A stretch of 64,000 nt of DNA, from the NCBI GenBank assembly GCA_963663005.2, contig CAXXHH010000014.1:186001-250000 (forward strand), given 5' to 3'. The notes beneath the pieces were generated by a model that made no database searches, was not told the origin of the DNA, and saw only the letters and a list, made by a program, of their open reading frames with translations. Position 1 is the first letter of the stretch, and each line of letters opens with the position of its first letter. A program made the position numbers and the translations under genes. This stretch comes from CAINVV01 sp963663005. GTDB taxonomy: Bacteria > Bacteroidota > Bacteroidia > Bacteroidales > Prolixibacteraceae. Of this stretch, positions 1-7,672 are shown in pieces.

Positions 1-2
1 AA

Positions 3-2126
3 GATAAAAATTCACTGATCGCTACCATGAAAATCGCCGACTTCCTGATAAAGGAATTGGCCGACCGCAATGAAATACTCGTGAAAAAAGGCGCCCATCG
101 CGGTATGGCGGCTTCGTCTGTCCTCGAGCCCATCTGCCTTCTTTATGCCAGAACAGGAGAAAAACGATACCTCGATTTCGCCAATCAGATTGTCAGGCAA
201 TGGGAAACTCCGGATGGTCCGCAGCTTATTTCGAAATCGTCAAATAATGTAGCCGAACGATTTCCAAGACCTGTTCCCCAGAAATGGTTTAGCTGGGATC
301 AGGGACAAAAAGCCTATGAGATGATGTCGTGTTACGAGGGATTACTTGAACTTTATCGCCTGACCGGCAATCAGGACTATCTCCATGCCGTAGAAAAGAC
401 CTGGCAAAATATTCTGGATACTGAAATAAATGTTACCGGTTCCGGCTCTGCCATGGAGTGCTGGTTCGGGGGGAAACACCTTCAAACCATGCATATAGAT
501 CATTACCAGGAAACCTGCGTAACAGTAACCTGGATAAAATTGAGTCAGCAGTTGCTGCGACTGACAGGCGATGCTAAGTATGCGGATGCAATCGAACAAA
601 CCTGGTACAATGCGTTACTCGGATCAATGAAACCCGACGGCTCCGACTGGGCCAAATATTCTCCTCTTGCCGGTGAGCGGCTGGAAGGCGATCAGCAGTG
701 CGGAATGGGGCTAAATTGCTGTGTGGCCAGCGGTCCGCGAGGACTATTCACCTTGCCGTTGACGGCAGTCATGGGCAAACAGGACGGTATAAACATCAAT
801 TTCTTTGCGGACGGACGTTATCGTGCAAGATACGGCAAGGATAAAGAGGTGGAAGTTATCCAGCGTACCGATTATCCCGTCTCGGGAAATATCTCCCTCA
901 CAATTGTCCTTCCGAAAGAGGATCAGCTCGCTGTTCGGATTCGTATTCCGCAATGGAGTAACCAATCAGTTTTAACCGTCAACGGGGAAGCTGTTCAGAA
1001 TATCCTTCCCGGGGAATTTGCCGAAATCAAGCGCATGTGGAAATCCGGAGACATCATTAACCTAACTACCGACATGCGTGGTCGTCTTGTCCGCATGGGC
1101 GACTCTCCCGAAAATGTTGCCATCCTCCGCGGACCAATCGTTCTAACCCGCGACGAACGATTGGGGAAACCGCATGTTGATGCAACGATACAACCAATTG
1201 CCGGCAAAGACGGATATTTAAATCTTAAGTCTGTTTATGCGGGCAACGATGGAATCTGGATGAAATTCAAAAATGCATTCAAGGTTGAGTCGCACAAAGA
1301 GGGCGGTGGCGCTCCGATCGACATTGTCCTGTGTGATTTTGCATCCGCAGGAAATACCTTCAACGAGAATTCGTGGTTCAGGGTCTGGCTGCCGCAGTCG
1401 GTGGATCCAAGGCAATCAGGGCAACCGGTTGCTAAAAAAGATACCGCCACAAATAAGATTACCGTTTTTACAATCGGCGATTCGACAATGGCAAACAAAA
1501 AGGCGGAAGTAGCTCCCGAGACCGGCTGGTGTCAGGTTCTCTCCGCATTCTTCGATGAGCGTGTAGTGGTAAAAAATCGGGCAGTGAACGGTCGCAGCAC
1601 AAAGAGCTTTATTAATGAAGGAAGGTGGAAGGCCGTTTTGGATACGCTAAAAAAGGGCGATTATGTCTTTATTCAGTTTGGTCACAACGATCAGAAAATA
1701 CAGGATTCTACGCGATACGCCGAACCATTTACCACCTACCGCCAGAATCTGGCCAGATTCGTCGCCGAGACACGCGAAAAAGGAGCAACACCAATATTGT
1801 TCACTTCTATCGTCAGACGGAAATTCGAAAATGGCAAGTTAGTCGACACGCACGGAGATTATCCGGTTGTCGTGCGGCGATTGGCCGCAGAAATGAACGT
1901 TTCTTTAATCGACCTGCAACAACTTACAGCAAAGGCAATCAGCGATCTGGGTGAAGAAGCCTCCAAGAAGATCTACCTGTGGACTGCGCCTACAGCAGCC
2001 TATCCTGAAGGCCGTAAAGACGACACACATCTATGCGTTGAAGGAGCCAATCTGGTGGCAAAACTAGCCGCTCAGCAATTGGCATTATTGAATAATTCGT
2101 TGGCAAAACGGGTAATCGTGCCGTAG
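3..2126 (+). CDS. DUF1680/GH127-type beta-L-arabinofuranosidase fused to CE12-like SGNH acetylesterase (5' truncated)
   Basis: The reading frame is open to the left edge, so the N-terminus (signal peptide and early barrel) lies outside the window; the ATG at 27 is internal. Counting from that Met, residues 1-460 match the DUF1680/GH127 fold: an (alpha/alpha)6 barrel with E162-x-C164 (QETC) and C231-C232 (NCCVAS), the Zn ligands and Cys nucleophile known in GH127/GH146. After a linker rich in K/T (about 465-477), residues 478-699 are an SGNH/GDSL esterase with block I GDST (S486), block II NGRS (521-524), block III GHND (552-555) and block V DDTH (665-668), as in CE12 rhamnogalacturonan acetylesterases. 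One polypeptide could therefore remove beta-L-arabinofuranose and O-acetyl groups from pectin or arabinogalactan side chains. Its TAG stop falls in a palindromic repeat. Both domain assignments are firm; the substrate is not. Confidence 0.87.
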   Translation, partial: DKNSLIATMKIADFLIKELADRNEILVKKGAHRGMAASSVLEPICLLYARTGEKRYLDFANQIVRQWETPDGPQLISKSSNNVAERFPRPVPQKWFSWDQGQKAYEMMSCYEGLLELYRLTGNQDYLHAVEKTWQNILDTEINVTGSGSAMECWFGGKHLQTMHIDHYQETCVTVTWIKLSQQLLRLTGDAKYADAIEQTWYNALLGSMKPDGSDWAKYSPLAGERLEGDQQCGMGLNCCVASGPRGLFTLPLTAVMGKQDGININFFADGRYRARYGKDKEVEVIQRTDYPVSGNISLTIVLPKEDQLAVRIRIPQWSNQSVLTVNGEAVQNILPGEFAEIKRMWKSGDIINLTTDMRGRLVRMGDSPENVAILRGPIVLTRDERLGKPHVDATIQPIAGKDGYLNLKSVYAGNDGIWMKFKNAFKVESHKEGGGAPIDIVLCDFASAGNTFNENSWFRVWLPQSVDPRQSGQPVAKKDTATNKITVFTIGDSTMANKKAEVAPETGWCQVLSAFFDERVVVKNRAVNGRSTKSFINEGRWKAVLDTLKKGDYVFIQFGHNDQKIQDSTRYAEPFTTYRQNLARFVAETREKGATPILFTSIVRRKFENGKLVDTHGDYPVVVRRLAAEMNVSLIDLQQLTAKAISDLGEEASKKIYLWTAPTAAYPEGRKDDTHLCVEGANLVAKLAAQQLALLNNSLAKRVIVP

Positions 2127-2207
2127 GGACAGGTCGCGACCTGTCCGTATCCCCGACAAATCGAACCGGTGTGCCGGGACAGGTCACGACCTGTCCCTAC
2201 GTCCCTA
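2118..2207. repeat. Two REP-like palindromes between convergent genes, carrying both stop codons
   Basis: A perfect 20-bp palindrome (GGACAGGTCG plus its complement) lies at 2127-2146. A second copy with 10-bp arms (GGGACAGGTC / GACCTGTCCC) and a 2-nt spacer lies at 2176-2197. Both are preceded by GTGCCG. GTAGGGAC occurs at 2123-2130 on the plus strand and at the right edge on the minus strand; its TAG is the stop codon of the upstream gene (2124-2126) and of the convergent DUF2264 gene (2205-2207). From memory this motif recurs as a dispersed repeat in many bacterial genomes. It could also act as a bidirectional terminator hairpin, although no T-run follows. Confidence 0.8.
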
Positions 2208-4259
2208 CGACATTCGTTTGCCGTCAATATCTTTGAAATCGACTTCGTAAACATCGCCATTGGATAGGGTGATCGTTGCACCCAGGGCTGAAAATGACGG
2301 TGTCACCTCCATAATCGTAATATCCTTTATTGGGGATAACTCTTCTTTGGTCCACTCACTGTCATCCATTTTATGCAGCAGTACGGTAATCATTAATTCC
2401 ATCGGAGGATTTTTTGCCACCCGCTTTTTATAGGCGTAAATGACAGTGCTCTCGTCCGCTTCAGCATTTCGGTTGGTATGAACCAAACTTTCAAGCCTAT
2501 CCCATCCACGGTAGGTTAGTAAGGCGACACTCCTGCCAAGGATGGAAGCAGTAATTACCTTTCTCATGCTATCTTCAAACTGGTTGATAACGGCCCTCTT
2601 CCCGCCAATGTGGGGCAATCCGAAATGCCCAAGCGTTAATTCATACTCAAAAGCAAGTCGGGTGCGATCAATCCGGATGACTCCGCCCGGAATTGTAATT
2701 TCAGCCAGATCAATGATATAGCCAACTCCATTATTTGGTGGTTTCCTCATGATAGCCTGACGGTACAAAACGTCTTTTCGCACACCATTGTAGAGCATAC
2801 TCTGCGAGTGGGTGTAGGAGCTGTTCTTGTCCGAACTATTTGTAACGGTCTGACCGGTAAGATAAAAATTTACGTCATCGCCTCGTACGTCCCGTGGGTC
2901 TAAGCTGCGAAAACTATATTCCATCGAGGTACCTCCCAGCGGATTTTGATCCTCCCAAGGGAAATGCGTGTTGTAGACCAGCTTGGAATAATTGGGATCG
3001 TCGTAGTACACTTTCCCGGGAATAATTTCGGATGTACCTGTTTTCCCATGATTTACCAGAACAAGTCCGGGATTTTCAAGAATAGTCTTAGCGGAATTAT
3101 TTCCTAATTTCTTCCACATTCCATCATTTTCCCGCTCCGTCCAGAATGGAGAATCATCCGGCAAGGCCAGGCAAATAAAGGGTAAAAACATTAGAAACGG
3201 ACTGCCGGCACAGCTGTAGTTCTGCACCATGTATTCCTTTTGTCCGTAGAATCCGAGGCTTGGAATATCGTTGTCGAAAAATTCCTCCCGGGAGACGAAT
3301 TGCAGCAATGACCCGGAACAAAGTCGCCTGGCCCAACCGGCATCCAACGAAGTTTTTTCTTTCAGCATAAAAGCTACCGGAAAGGCGCCCGACACCCAGG
3401 TGCGGTAGCAAATACTCCTGGACCACATATTAACATAGCCGTCGCGGGCAAAAAAGCTTGTGACCGACTCCATTAATTTTTTGGCCGAATTTTCAATGAT
3501 TTCGGCTATCTCAGGATAATAGGTATCGCCAAATGTTCTGTTCCAGATGGTTGTATAAACAATGAACAGACTGATGGAATAGTAATTGTAGGTTTGCTCG
3601 AGATACCATCCGTCGCCTGAATGATACGAAACGACCCACAAAAGATGACTCTTCAATAAGTCATCGTCGATCTCATATCCATATTTTTTTAAAAACGAGA
3701 GGGTAAGAATATTGAAAATACGCCAATTGTTCTGGGTTGTCCGGTGGTGAGCCCACTTCGAAATAGTAATCACCATTTCTTCCTTTTGTTGTTCCGTATA
3801 GTGATTCCAGATTGTGTCTGGCATAAGAAGCAGTGTCTTAAACAATCCGCCGAACTCACAGGTAAACTGATAATTAGAATCCGGCAACTCTTCGGGCAAG
3901 GGCAACGAATTTGAATGACCCGGAGTAAAGGTGCGGTAAAATTGCAGACTGTAATAATCCCTCAGTTTTATCGAATTGATGGCCGTTTCCGGATCAATGT
4001 GAATCAGCGGACCGGCAAGTGCAAAAGTTCTTTCGAGTGCTTCAAATTCTGCCGAGCGATACCGCCAATCCGGAGAATTTGGCTGAGGATAGGTCTTTCC
4101 CGGTACCACGGGAAAAGCCAGAGGAGTCTCAATAGAATCGACGTGTTTAAACGCTCTTTCCAACAAATATTTTGCCAGTTCGATATAGTGGCTTTTGGAC
4201 ATTCCTGTCATTGGACTTAGCCCAAAATCAGGATTTACTACCTCGTATGCATTTTTCAT
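2205..4259 (-). CDS. DUF2264 family protein (probable glycoside hydrolase, GH154-like)
   Basis: This 684-residue protein has no signal peptide (it starts MKNAYEVVNPDFGLSPMTGM) and is predicted cytoplasmic. The first ~370 residues have the helix-rich, aromatic-rich pattern of DUF2264, with segments such as WAHHRTTQNNWRIFN, SGDGWYLEQTYNYYS and RDGYVNMWSRSICYR. The C-terminal part is beta-rich. As I recall, DUF2264 proteins have been placed in CAZy family GH154, which includes exo-beta-glucuronidases, so release of GlcA from imported oligosaccharides is plausible; the exact reaction is not readable from sequence. The gene lies downstream of the GH10 gene on the same strand, but with its own promoter-like box and LacI-type operator between them, so it probably belongs to the local LacI regulon. 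It converges on the GH127-CE12 gene with a palindromic repeat between. Confidence 0.75.
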   Translation of the reverse strand: MKNAYEVVNPDFGLSPMTGMSKSHYIELAKYLLERAFKHVDSIETPLAFPVVPGKTYPQPNSPDWRYRSAEFEALERTFALAGPLIHIDPETAINSIKLRDYYSLQFYRTFTPGHSNSLPLPEELPDSNYQFTCEFGGLFKTLLLMPDTIWNHYTEQQKEEMVITISKWAHHRTTQNNWRIFNILTLSFLKKYGYEIDDDLLKSHLLWVVSYHSGDGWYLEQTYNYYSISLFIVYTTIWNRTFGDTYYPEIAEIIENSAKKLMESVTSFFARDGYVNMWSRSICYRTWVSGAFPVAFMLKEKTSLDAGWARRLCSGSLLQFVSREEFFDNDIPSLGFYGQKEYMVQNYSCAGSPFLMFLPFICLALPDDSPFWTERENDGMWKKLGNNSAKTILENPGLVLVNHGKTGTSEIIPGKVYYDDPNYSKLVYNTHFPWEDQNPLGGTSMEYSFRSLDPRDVRGDDVNFYLTGQTVTNSSDKNSSYTHSQSMLYNGVRKDVLYRQAIMRKPPNNGVGYIIDLAEITIPGGVIRIDRTRLAFEYELTLGHFGLPHIGGKRAVINQFEDSMRKVITASILGRSVALLTYRGWDRLESLVHTNRNAEADESTVIYAYKKRVAKNPPMELMITVLLHKMDDSEWTKEELSPIKDITIMEVTPSFSALGATITLSNGDVYEVDFKDIDGKRMS

Positions 4260-4329
4260 TTTTCGATATTTGTTCTGCCTAGAAACTGACTGGGATCATC
4301 TTCAACCTAACGATCCCCAGTTATGGAGA

Positions 4330-4337
4330 CAAAACTA
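4330..4337 (-). promoter_or_regulatory. Putative -7 box (TAGTTTTG) for the DUF2264 gene
   Basis: On the minus strand this reads TAGTTTTG, matching the Bacteroidetes -7 consensus TAnnTTTG. It lies about 70 nt upstream of the DUF2264 start. The position expected for the -33 element falls inside the LacI-type operator at 4356-4369, a geometry that suits repression. No separate TTTG -33 box is seen. Confidence 0.4.
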
Positions 4338-4355
4338 TCAATAAATAATCAAAAT

Positions 4356-4369
4356 TGCAACCGATTGCA
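4356..4369. promoter_or_regulatory. LacI-family operator, site 1
   Basis: TGCAACCGATTGCA has the TGCAAnCGnTTGCA symmetry typical of LacI/GalR operators with a central CG. It shares 13 of 14 bases with site 2 at 5597-5610, beside the lacI-type gene. It lies in the 116-bp gap between the GH10 stop and the DUF2264 start, 97 bp upstream of the latter and over its presumed -33 region. Confidence 0.7.
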
Positions 4370-4375
4370 TGAATT

Positions 4376-5503
4376 TTAGAATTTCGTGACTTCGAGGAAG
4401 GCCTTCTTGGGTTTCAGGTTTTGGTCGAACAGCAAAGGATAATTTTTCCTTCCCCGGACAGGGAAATTATCCAGCCAGCTGGATTTATCCGAGACATTCC
4501 AGAATGTCACCCCGGTGATAACATTTTTATAGTCGCGGAAAACACGGAAAACCATTTTGTACTTTTCAATTTGTTGTTGTTCCCGCTCCGTCGTAAATAT
4601 ATTATCGGCCGAATCCTTTTCGTCAGAAGTATAAACAGAAACATCCAATTCAGTGATCTGAATTTTCAATCCGAGTGACGAGAATTTTTCGATGGTCGCC
4701 CGAAGATCCTTCTCGGATGGGTTTCTCAAATTCCAATGACCCTGCAGGCCTACCCCGTGGACTGGCACACCTGCATCAATCAATTTTTTGAGCAGACGGT
4801 ATATCTTCTCCCGCTTCCCGGAAAATTCTGTATTATAATCATTGTAAAACAACTGAGCATCAGGATCTGCCTCGTGTGCCCATTGAAAAGCCTTGGCAAT
4901 AAATTCCTCGCCACATATGTTGTACCACTCCGTCTCACGCATGAATTTCGAATCGCTGTCATCGATTGCCTCGTTAACCACATCCCAGGCATATACCTTT
5001 CCCTTGTAACGGGTAACAACCTGATTGATATGCTCCTTCAATCTTGCCAGGAGCACCTCTTTCGACACCGTCTTTCCATCTGCAGATTTGAACATCCAGG
5101 CAGGGGTTTGCCGATGCCAGCAAAGCGTATGCCCCCTCATTAACAGACCATTTGCTGTAGCAAAATTGACAATCTTATCCGCATTATCCCAAAAATAACT
5201 GTTCTCTTCCGGATGAATGGGACCGCATTTCATTGCATTCTCTGCCGTCAAACTTCCAAAATGCTTCAGGATAAGCGCAGACTCAGCACCTCCTAACGAG
5301 AAAGGAGAAACAGATACCCCTACCGGGAAGAAGTTTTTGTAATATTCTTTCAATCCGGCAACCGAATCCTGCACGGCGCCGGTATTAAGAATATCGCCTT
5401 TAGCCTCAGACTTCAGACTAAAAATTGTTTGCAATGACACGAACAGTAGGAAAAAAGAAATGGCTCGGACAGGAAAACCAAAATCAACGAAATACTTTTT
5501 CAT
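4376..5503 (-). CDS. Secreted GH10 endo-beta-1,4-xylanase
   Basis: The family signature is complete: ENAMKCGPIHPEE, HTLCWHRQTPAWM, DVVNEAIDD with the acid/base Glu (E178 counted from the chosen start), GVGLQGHWN, ITELDVSV with the nucleophile Glu (E285), and VTFWNVSDKSSWL. It should cleave beta-1,4-xylan internally. I chose the ATG at 5503 over the in-frame ATG at 5551. The downstream start begins MKKYFVDFGF and leads straight into a hydrophobic signal peptide, and the TAAATTTG -7 box at 5549-5556 overlaps the upstream ATG. Mature length (~350) is that of a single-domain GH10 without a carbohydrate-binding module. It is divergent from the LacI-type gene and shares an operator-bearing promoter region with it. 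Confidence 0.95.
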   Translation of the reverse strand: MKKYFVDFGFPVRAISFFLLFVSLQTIFSLKSEAKGDILNTGAVQDSVAGLKEYYKNFFPVGVSVSPFSLGGAESALILKHFGSLTAENAMKCGPIHPEENSYFWDNADKIVNFATANGLLMRGHTLCWHRQTPAWMFKSADGKTVSKEVLLARLKEHINQVVTRYKGKVYAWDVVNEAIDDSDSKFMRETEWYNICGEEFIAKAFQWAHEADPDAQLFYNDYNTEFSGKREKIYRLLKKLIDAGVPVHGVGLQGHWNLRNPSEKDLRATIEKFSSLGLKIQITELDVSVYTSDEKDSADNIFTTEREQQQIEKYKMVFRVFRDYKNVITGVTFWNVSDKSSWLDNFPVRGRKNYPLLFDQNLKPKKAFLEVTKF

Positions 5504-5548
5504 GATGCTACTTTTGGGATGATGACTCTTGTTAACTATTCTGTGACT

Positions 5549-5556
5549 CAAATTTA
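5549..5556 (-). promoter_or_regulatory. Putative -7 box (TAAATTTG) for the GH10 gene
   Basis: On the minus strand this reads TAAATTTG, an exact fit to TAnnTTTG. It gives a leader of roughly 40 nt to the ATG at 5503 and overlaps the alternative ATG at 5551, which supports the downstream start. The LacI-type operator lies about 40 bp further upstream. Confidence 0.4.
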
Positions 5557-5596
5557 CGCTTATAAATTAATCATCAGCCATTTTCAATTATTTTAT

Positions 5597-5610
5597 TGCA
5601 ACCGATTGCG
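5597..5610. promoter_or_regulatory. LacI-family operator, site 2
   Basis: TGCAACCGATTGCG differs from site 1 at the last base only. It lies in the divergent region between the GH10 gene and the LacI-type gene, 56 bp before the latter's ATG. A TATCTTTC box at 5629-5636 (one mismatch to TAnnTTTG) would put this operator over the regulator's own -33 region, which suggests autoregulation as well as control of the xylanase gene. Confidence 0.7.
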
Positions 5611-5665
5611 TAAAACAATGAAAAATGGTATCTTTCCAATCCTAAAATCGGGATTATAAGTCACC

Positions 5666-6697
5666 ATGAAGAACACCAAAATTATCACGATATACGATAT
5701 TGCCGAGGCGCTCAACCTATCCCCGTCAACCGTGAGCCGGGGATTAAAGGATCATCCGCTGTTGAAAAAGGAAACCATTAAAAAAATCAAAGCGACAGCG
5801 CTCAAAATGGGATATCGGCACAACAAATTTGCCAGCAATCTTCGCCAGAAGCAATCATATACCATCGGAGTAGTCGTCCCAAAACTGAATAGCTACTTTA
5901 TGGCATCCGTCATTTCAGGAATAGAAAAAATCACCTACCAAAATGGATACGGCTTGCTGATCAGTCAGTCGCAAGAGTCCGTAATTCAAGAGAAATCATG
6001 CATAACAACACTGTTTGACAGTCAGGTAGACGGATTACTGGTCTCCCTTGCTTACGACACAAAATCCCTCGATCATTTTAATTGTCTGCTTGAAAAAAAC
6101 ATTCCGATCATATTTTTCGACCGGGTTGCTGCCTGCCGGGACTGCATGAGCATCGTGATCGATAATTTCAAGGCCGGGTATGAGGTAACATCGCACCTGA
6201 TAGAACAGGGTTGCAAAACGATCGTTCATGTGACGGGAAATCTGTTGCGCAATGTCTATTCCGATCGTTTGGAAGGATACAAGCAGGCGCTTGCCGACCA
6301 TGACCTGGTTTTTGACAAGGGCAACGTCTTTATCAGTAACCTCAACGGACAGGAGGAGAGTACTATCGTGCAGAAAATCCTGAAAATGAATCCACGTCCC
6401 GACGCCATCTTTGCAACGAACGATTCATCCGCGGTATCAATAATCATCGGACTGACTAAAGCTGGCATCCGGGTGCCCGGGGATATCGCGGTAGCGGGTT
6501 TTAACAACGATCCGTTAAGTCAGGTGATCCAGCCAAACCTCACAACAGTCGACTATCCGGCTATCGAGATGGGCGAATTGGCGGCGACATCGCTTGTCAA
6601 CAAATTAAAGAATTCCCAGTCGGGTAATATCAGCACGGTCGTTTTAAATCACTGCCTGGTAGTACGACAATCCTCGTTAAGAAAGAATCAGCAATAA
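5666..6697 (+). CDS. LacI/GalR family transcriptional regulator
   Basis: The 343-residue protein has the standard layout. The N-terminal helix-turn-helix and hinge helix occupy residues 8-60 (ITIYDIAEALNLSPSTVSRG, then a hinge ending near NKFASNLRQ). The periplasmic-binding-protein-like effector domain begins at YTIGVVVPKLNSYF and includes DGLLVSLAYDT, IPIIFFDR, PDAIFATNDSSA and VAGFNNDP. It should bind the TGCAAnCGnTTGCA dyads at 4356 and 5597 and respond to a sugar ligand. It is divergent from GH10 and ends 18 bp before the convergent HTH-S24 gene. The ligand is not predictable; the neighbours suggest a xylo- or arabino-oligosaccharide. Like most family members it could be a repressor, but activation cannot be excluded. 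Confidence 0.93.
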   Translation: MKNTKIITIYDIAEALNLSPSTVSRGLKDHPLLKKETIKKIKATALKMGYRHNKFASNLRQKQSYTIGVVVPKLNSYFMASVISGIEKITYQNGYGLLISQSQESVIQEKSCITTLFDSQVDGLLVSLAYDTKSLDHFNCLLEKNIPIIFFDRVAACRDCMSIVIDNFKAGYEVTSHLIEQGCKTIVHVTGNLLRNVYSDRLEGYKQALADHDLVFDKGNVFISNLNGQEESTIVQKILKMNPRPDAIFATNDSSAVSIIIGLTKAGIRVPGDIAVAGFNNDPLSQVIQPNLTTVDYPAIEMGELAATSLVNKLKNSQSGNISTVVLNHCLVVRQSSLRKNQQ

Positions 6698-6715
6698 TAA
6701 CATGGCCTGAAGCAG

Positions 6716-7531
6716 TTATTCTCCATGCGTCCTGTGCCTGATCTCATGAAGCTCATTTTTAATATGCTCAAGACTATTGAAAATCTGCTGGTTATCCGAT
6801 GACGGAGGAACTTCATCCGTAATATACAGCACAAATTTCCAAACCTCCCTGATCTCGCTTATCGCTAAGTCGTACGGGGCATATTGAGTGTTCAGAGAGA
6901 TCATTTTCAGGCTTCCCCTCTCTTTTAGCTCATTCTTAACCACCTTGAAAACAACGCCCTCATTCAGGGTCAGGACAATATACTTCTGATCGTCCCTGAG
7001 CGAACTCAAGTCCTGCACATACTCTCCCACCACCCAACTTTTGTCCTGAATCGGCAGCATCGAATCGCCCGAAATCTGAAAAGCCCGGTACTTTTTATCC
7101 TTTGTCAATATTGGCAGCTGAAAATTGGGCAGTCCGGCAATGTATTCAGGATCGAAATAGCCGGTAGTATACCCCGCCTTTGCCTTGATAGAAACGATTT
7201 CGATGTTATCCTTATTCCCCGAATCAACTGTTGTTGCCAGAACCCTCACCTCGTTACCCTTCACAAAAACATCGGAACCGTGCTCAATGATGTACATCTG
7301 GCTCTCCCGCAAAGATGAAAGGTTAATCCGTACCAGCGTATCGATGGAAATATGGAATAAGTCGGACAGGCTGATTAAAACGCTAATCGGCGGAATGGCG
7401 GTACCACTCTCATAATTGTTAATGCTTGACCTCCCGGTACTCAGCGCTTCTGCCAGATCGTGCTGAGTAAGCTTCTTCCTTTTTCGCAAATATTTTATGT
7501 TTTCAGACAGAAACATATACGGGATATTCAA
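6716..7531 (-). CDS. HTH-XRE / S24 (LexA/UmuD-like) regulator, copy 1
   Basis: Residues 10-70 form an XRE-type helix-turn-helix (NIKYLRKRKKLTQHDLAEAL, then SSINNYESG). Residues 110-235 are an S24-type domain with an Ala119-Gly120 dipeptide (KAKAGY), Ser157 in SGDSML and Lys196 in VVFKVV. Ala-Ser and Ser-Lys distances of 38 and 39 residues resemble LexA (35 and 37), so self-cleavage is feasible. It is divergent from dinB (141-bp gap) and paralogous to the regulator at 14541-15335 (shared KAKAGYxxGYxDPE and GDSMLP). It probably represses itself and perhaps dinB until a DNA-damage signal arrives. A second Met at residue 6 is a possible start. Family is certain; SOS-type control is inferred. Confidence 0.88.
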   Translation of the reverse strand: MNIPYMFLSENIKYLRKRKKLTQHDLAEALSTGRSSINNYESGTAIPPISVLISLSDLFHISIDTLVRINLSSLRESQMYIIEHGSDVFVKGNEVRVLATTVDSGNKDNIEIVSIKAKAGYTTGYFDPEYIAGLPNFQLPILTKDKKYRAFQISGDSMLPIQDKSWVVGEYVQDLSSLRDDQKYIVLTLNEGVVFKVVKNELKERGSLKMISLNTQYAPYDLAISEIREVWKFVLYITDEVPPSSDNQQIFNSLEHIKNELHEIRHRTHGE

Positions 7532-7554
7532 AAATAGTTTATATTGTAGTCATG

Positions 7555-7581
7555 TATTTGACTAAATTAAAGTCAAATATA
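7555..7581. promoter_or_regulatory. Dyad operator overlapping a TATATTTG -7 box, XRE-S24 copy 1 / dinB intergenic region
   Basis: A perfect 9-bp inverted repeat (TATTTGACT, 7-bp spacer, AGTCAAATA) covers 7555-7579. On the minus strand its right arm is part of TATATTTG (7574-7581), an exact Bacteroidetes -7 box 42 nt upstream of the regulator's start. The same arrangement occurs at the second S24 gene, which points to autoregulation. Confidence 0.6.
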
Positions 7582-7672
7582 GAAAATCAAAATGAGATTC
7601 TATTTAAAATCAGAAAAAATCTTTGGAATCTTCCTGTTGGTTCGGTATCGGGGACACATATATCTGTAGAAA

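Noticed and set aside
5504..5551. Upstream in-frame ATG (5551) for the GH10 gene
   Set aside because: It would add 16 polar residues before a good signal peptide, and the ATG overlaps the presumed -7 box.
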